From Stenotrophomonas maltophilia (GTDB taxonomy: Bacteria; Pseudomonadota; Gammaproteobacteria; Xanthomonadales; Xanthomonadaceae): a stretch of 64,000 nucleotides of DNA. The position numbers and the translations under genes are program-made. The stretch lies in the NCBI RefSeq assembly GCF_039555535.1, contig NZ_CP154630.1, positions 1,873,001 through 1,937,000 of the forward strand. Reading direction: 5' to 3'. Below, in pieces: positions 62,290 through 64,000 of the stretch. Within the stretch, counting starts at the first letter, position 1. The number at the start of each line of letters is the position of its first letter. The notes below the pieces were generated by a model. The model did not search any database and was not told where the DNA came from. It was given only the letters and a program-made list of their open reading frames with translations.

Positions 62290-62832
62290 ATGGCCGACTT
62301 CAAATCTCTGCGTGGTGATTCAGCTTTCGTGATTTCTGCTCTGCTGTTCGCTGCATTACTTGTTGCCAGCAACGCCAGTGCCGAGGGCCGATGCCCTTCC
62401 GGCCAGTACCCCATCGGCGATCAAGGGGTTGGTGGGTGTGCCCCGATTCCTGGGGCAGGGGCGACTGCCCGCGACCCCGGGCCCGCGAGTCAGTGGCATA
62501 AGACGTGGGGGGCGATTGCGTCGTCCGACGCGACCGCAGATGCGGGTGTTGCAACGGGCCGGCCGAGCAAGGAGAACGCGGAGCAGTTTGCTCTGGCAGA
62601 CTGCGGTAGGCGCGGTGCTTCCGATTGCCGAGTCATCTACACGTATAGAAACCAGTGCGTTGCATGGTTGGTTCCCAATAGCCAGGGCGGGGCTTCCCGC
62701 GCCGGTCTTGCCAGCGCCAAGGACTCCGCCGAAGCGCGGAAGTTTGCCCAGCAGTCGTGCGTCAACACCGATGGAAAGGCGTGTCAGGTTGCATACGAGG
62801 ACTGTACGAAGCCGGTCTATGAGTCATTCTGA
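62290..62832 (+). CDS. secreted DUF4189-type protein, copy 3
   Basis: The protein has 180 residues. The signal ends near SNASAEG and is followed by RCPSGQYPIGDQGVGGCAPI. It is more divergent than copies 1 and 2 in the middle (SKENAEQFALADCGRRGASD) but keeps the Cys pattern and the ending ACQVAYEDCTKPVYES. Confidence 0.75.
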   Translation: MADFKSLRGDSAFVISALLFAALLVASNASAEGRCPSGQYPIGDQGVGGCAPIPGAGATARDPGPASQWHKTWGAIASSDATADAGVATGRPSKENAEQFALADCGRRGASDCRVIYTYRNQCVAWLVPNSQGGASRAGLASAKDSAEARKFAQQSCVNTDGKACQVAYEDCTKPVYESF

Positions 62833-63009
62833 CCCGTTGATCGGATTGTCGGACTGGCAGCCAGTGCAACTCGAGATGGCGGCGAAAAGCTTCATGTGTT
62901 TGGGTGCAGCTCCGTTTGTTCTCTTGGCTCCAGCATCGGCTGTGGGCAACGATCATCTGCTCAGGCCGTCCCACCTCCCACAATGGGCAGCAAAGGAATG
63001 AGTCTCCCC

Positions 63010-63534
63010 ATGAAACGGATCCACCTCGCTTTTCTTCCGTGTCTGCTGACTGCAGGCCTGCTGCCGTTCACTGCGCTTGCCGAAGGCAACTGCCCGCAGG
63101 GCATGTATCCCATCGGTGGCCAGGGTGTACAGGGCTGTGCGCCCATTCCGGTGAGCAGCTCAGGATCCCCGTACAACAATCGCCCCAACTGGGCGCAGAC
63201 CGTGCGCGGCGTGGCGATGGATGCCCGCGGCGACACCTTCATCAGCAACTCGATGCGCTCGCGGGGCAAGGCAAAGCGTGCATCCATGAAGGAGTGCAAG
63301 GAGTTCGGGAAAGGCGAATGTAGGTTGGCGACCCTGTTCCAGGCGCAATGCGTGGCGGTCGCCCACGCGGGTCTGGGCACGGAAACCACCAGCGTCGCCA
63401 CCGCCATGTCCGAACAGGGAGCGGTCGTTGTCGCGATGCAGCAATGCAGCGCGAAGGCGGCATGGAAGCAGCTGCCGCAGGGTCAATGCGGGATCGCCAG
63501 AACGGCCTGTACGGCGGATCTGTTCATCAGGTAA
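63010..63534 (+). CDS. secreted DUF4189-type protein, copy 4
   Basis: The protein has 174 residues from the ATG at 63010; an ATG at 62998 is also in frame. The signal reads IHLAFLPCLLTAGLLPFTAL then AEGNCPQGMYPIGGQGVQGC and APIPVS. It is the most divergent of the four, keeping the N-terminal block and several Cys. Together they form a tandem array at the T4SS end. Confidence 0.7.
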   Translation: MKRIHLAFLPCLLTAGLLPFTALAEGNCPQGMYPIGGQGVQGCAPIPVSSSGSPYNNRPNWAQTVRGVAMDARGDTFISNSMRSRGKAKRASMKECKEFGKGECRLATLFQAQCVAVAHAGLGTETTSVATAMSEQGAVVVAMQQCSAKAAWKQLPQGQCGIARTACTADLFIR

Positions 63535-63782
63535 GGCGCCATTCACGCTAAGCCCCGTTTTCTGTGATCAATTCCGCTTTTCGATTTCCTCGCACTTCGA
63601 CGCGGCAGAACACCTCGCGGTAAGCTCCCCGCGCGTCATGAAAATGACGCTCCAGTGCCGCCGAATGCAGGAGTTCTTCCGTCCAATGAGGACGCTGTCA
63701 GCCCCTGCATCGGGTGACGCTCGCCATCATCGCGGTCTTGCCGTACGCAAGGCTATGATCCCTGTCCGCGCAGGCGCGGATA

Positions 63783-63802
63783 AGCCGGAACGCGTTCCGG
63801 CT
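63783..63802. repeat. 20-bp perfect palindrome
   Basis: AGCCGGAACGCGTTCCGGCT is a perfect palindrome, preceded by a second GC hairpin (TCCGCGC-AG-GCGCGGA, 63767-63782). It lies between the last DUF4189 gene and the gene starting at 63825 and may be a terminator or an intergenic repeat. Nothing else is seen in 63535-63824. Confidence 0.55.
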
Positions 63803-63824
63803 GGGCAGGGAGGCGGGCATCGGC

Positions 63825-64000
63825 ATGACCACATTGAAGGAGTGGGAGGGGATGGAAGACAGGGTTGGCGCACACATGGACGATGCCCTGGCATTCGTTC
63901 CGTCCGGTGCGAACCTGCTGGAAGCTGTCAGGGGCGAGCTCAACGGCGATGGCATCGAGTATCAGCTGCTGGTCATCGACCAGCCGACGCCGGAAGGGCT
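63825..64000 (+). CDS. unidentified protein, N-terminal part only
   Basis: The start ATG at 63825 has AGGGAGG 11 bases upstream. The visible 58 residues begin MTTLKEWEGMEDRVGAHMDD and continue ALAFVPSGANLLEAVRGELN with no signal peptide. The gene runs off the right edge, so no family can be given. Confidence 0.55.
   Translation, partial: MTTLKEWEGMEDRVGAHMDDALAFVPSGANLLEAVRGELNGDGIEYQLLVIDQPTPEG

Overview
The window looks like chromosome of a Stenotrophomonas (S. maltophilia group) or close xanthomonad. The DNA is GC-rich. The right third carries a complete chromosomal VirB/VirD4 system in the order virD4-B7-B8-B9-B10-B11-B1-B2-B3-B4-B5-B6, which is the bacterial-killing X-T4SS of Xanthomonas and Stenotrophomonas. 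A probable effector with the matching XVIPCD tail lies 20 kb upstream of it. No rRNA, complete tRNA or CRISPR array was seen.

Region 1 (1 to about 18955) is a composite accessory island rich in defence and mobility genes: a partial TerB_N-type membrane protein, a frameshifted ORF, a DUF2971 protein, a MOBQ-like relaxase with an oriT-like site, an H-NS-like protein, a toxin-antitoxin-like pair with a palindromic operator inside its promoter, a three-gene operon (P-loop kinase; kinase fused to an adenylosuccinate-synthetase-like domain; DUF7002-like protein), an AlpA-like regulator, phage debris, an abortive-infection protein, an 1885-aa DUF4011/DUF3320 helicase-nuclease and a truncated tyrosine integrase. 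The island ends against the upstream region of a small secreted Cys-rich gene whose paralogue sits at 27.5 kb. The strongest candidate for an undescribed system is the kinase / kinase-AdSS / DUF7002 operon at 8117-10957. Its AdSS domain has Ser in place of the catalytic Asp, which from memory is also seen in phage PurZ enzymes of 2-aminoadenine synthesis.

Region 2 (about 18956 to 47900) is mostly ordinary chromosome: a HelD-like helicase, an AcuI/HxlR pair, a putative lipoprotein immunity gene and its XVIPCD effector, an EF-hand protein, a two-component system upstream of MacA-MacB, a TonB-dependent receptor with a TetR regulator and a divergent FAD monooxygenase, a PAS hybrid histidine kinase, small envelope proteins, an old-yellow-enzyme/MerR pair sharing a perfect palindrome, an MFS transporter and an HD protein.

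Region 3 (47916 to the right edge) is the X-T4SS followed by four tandem secreted DUF4189-type paralogues and the start of an unidentified gene. VirD4 would recruit XVIPCD effectors such as the one at 25919, and the lipoprotein at 25018 would protect the producer in the periplasm.
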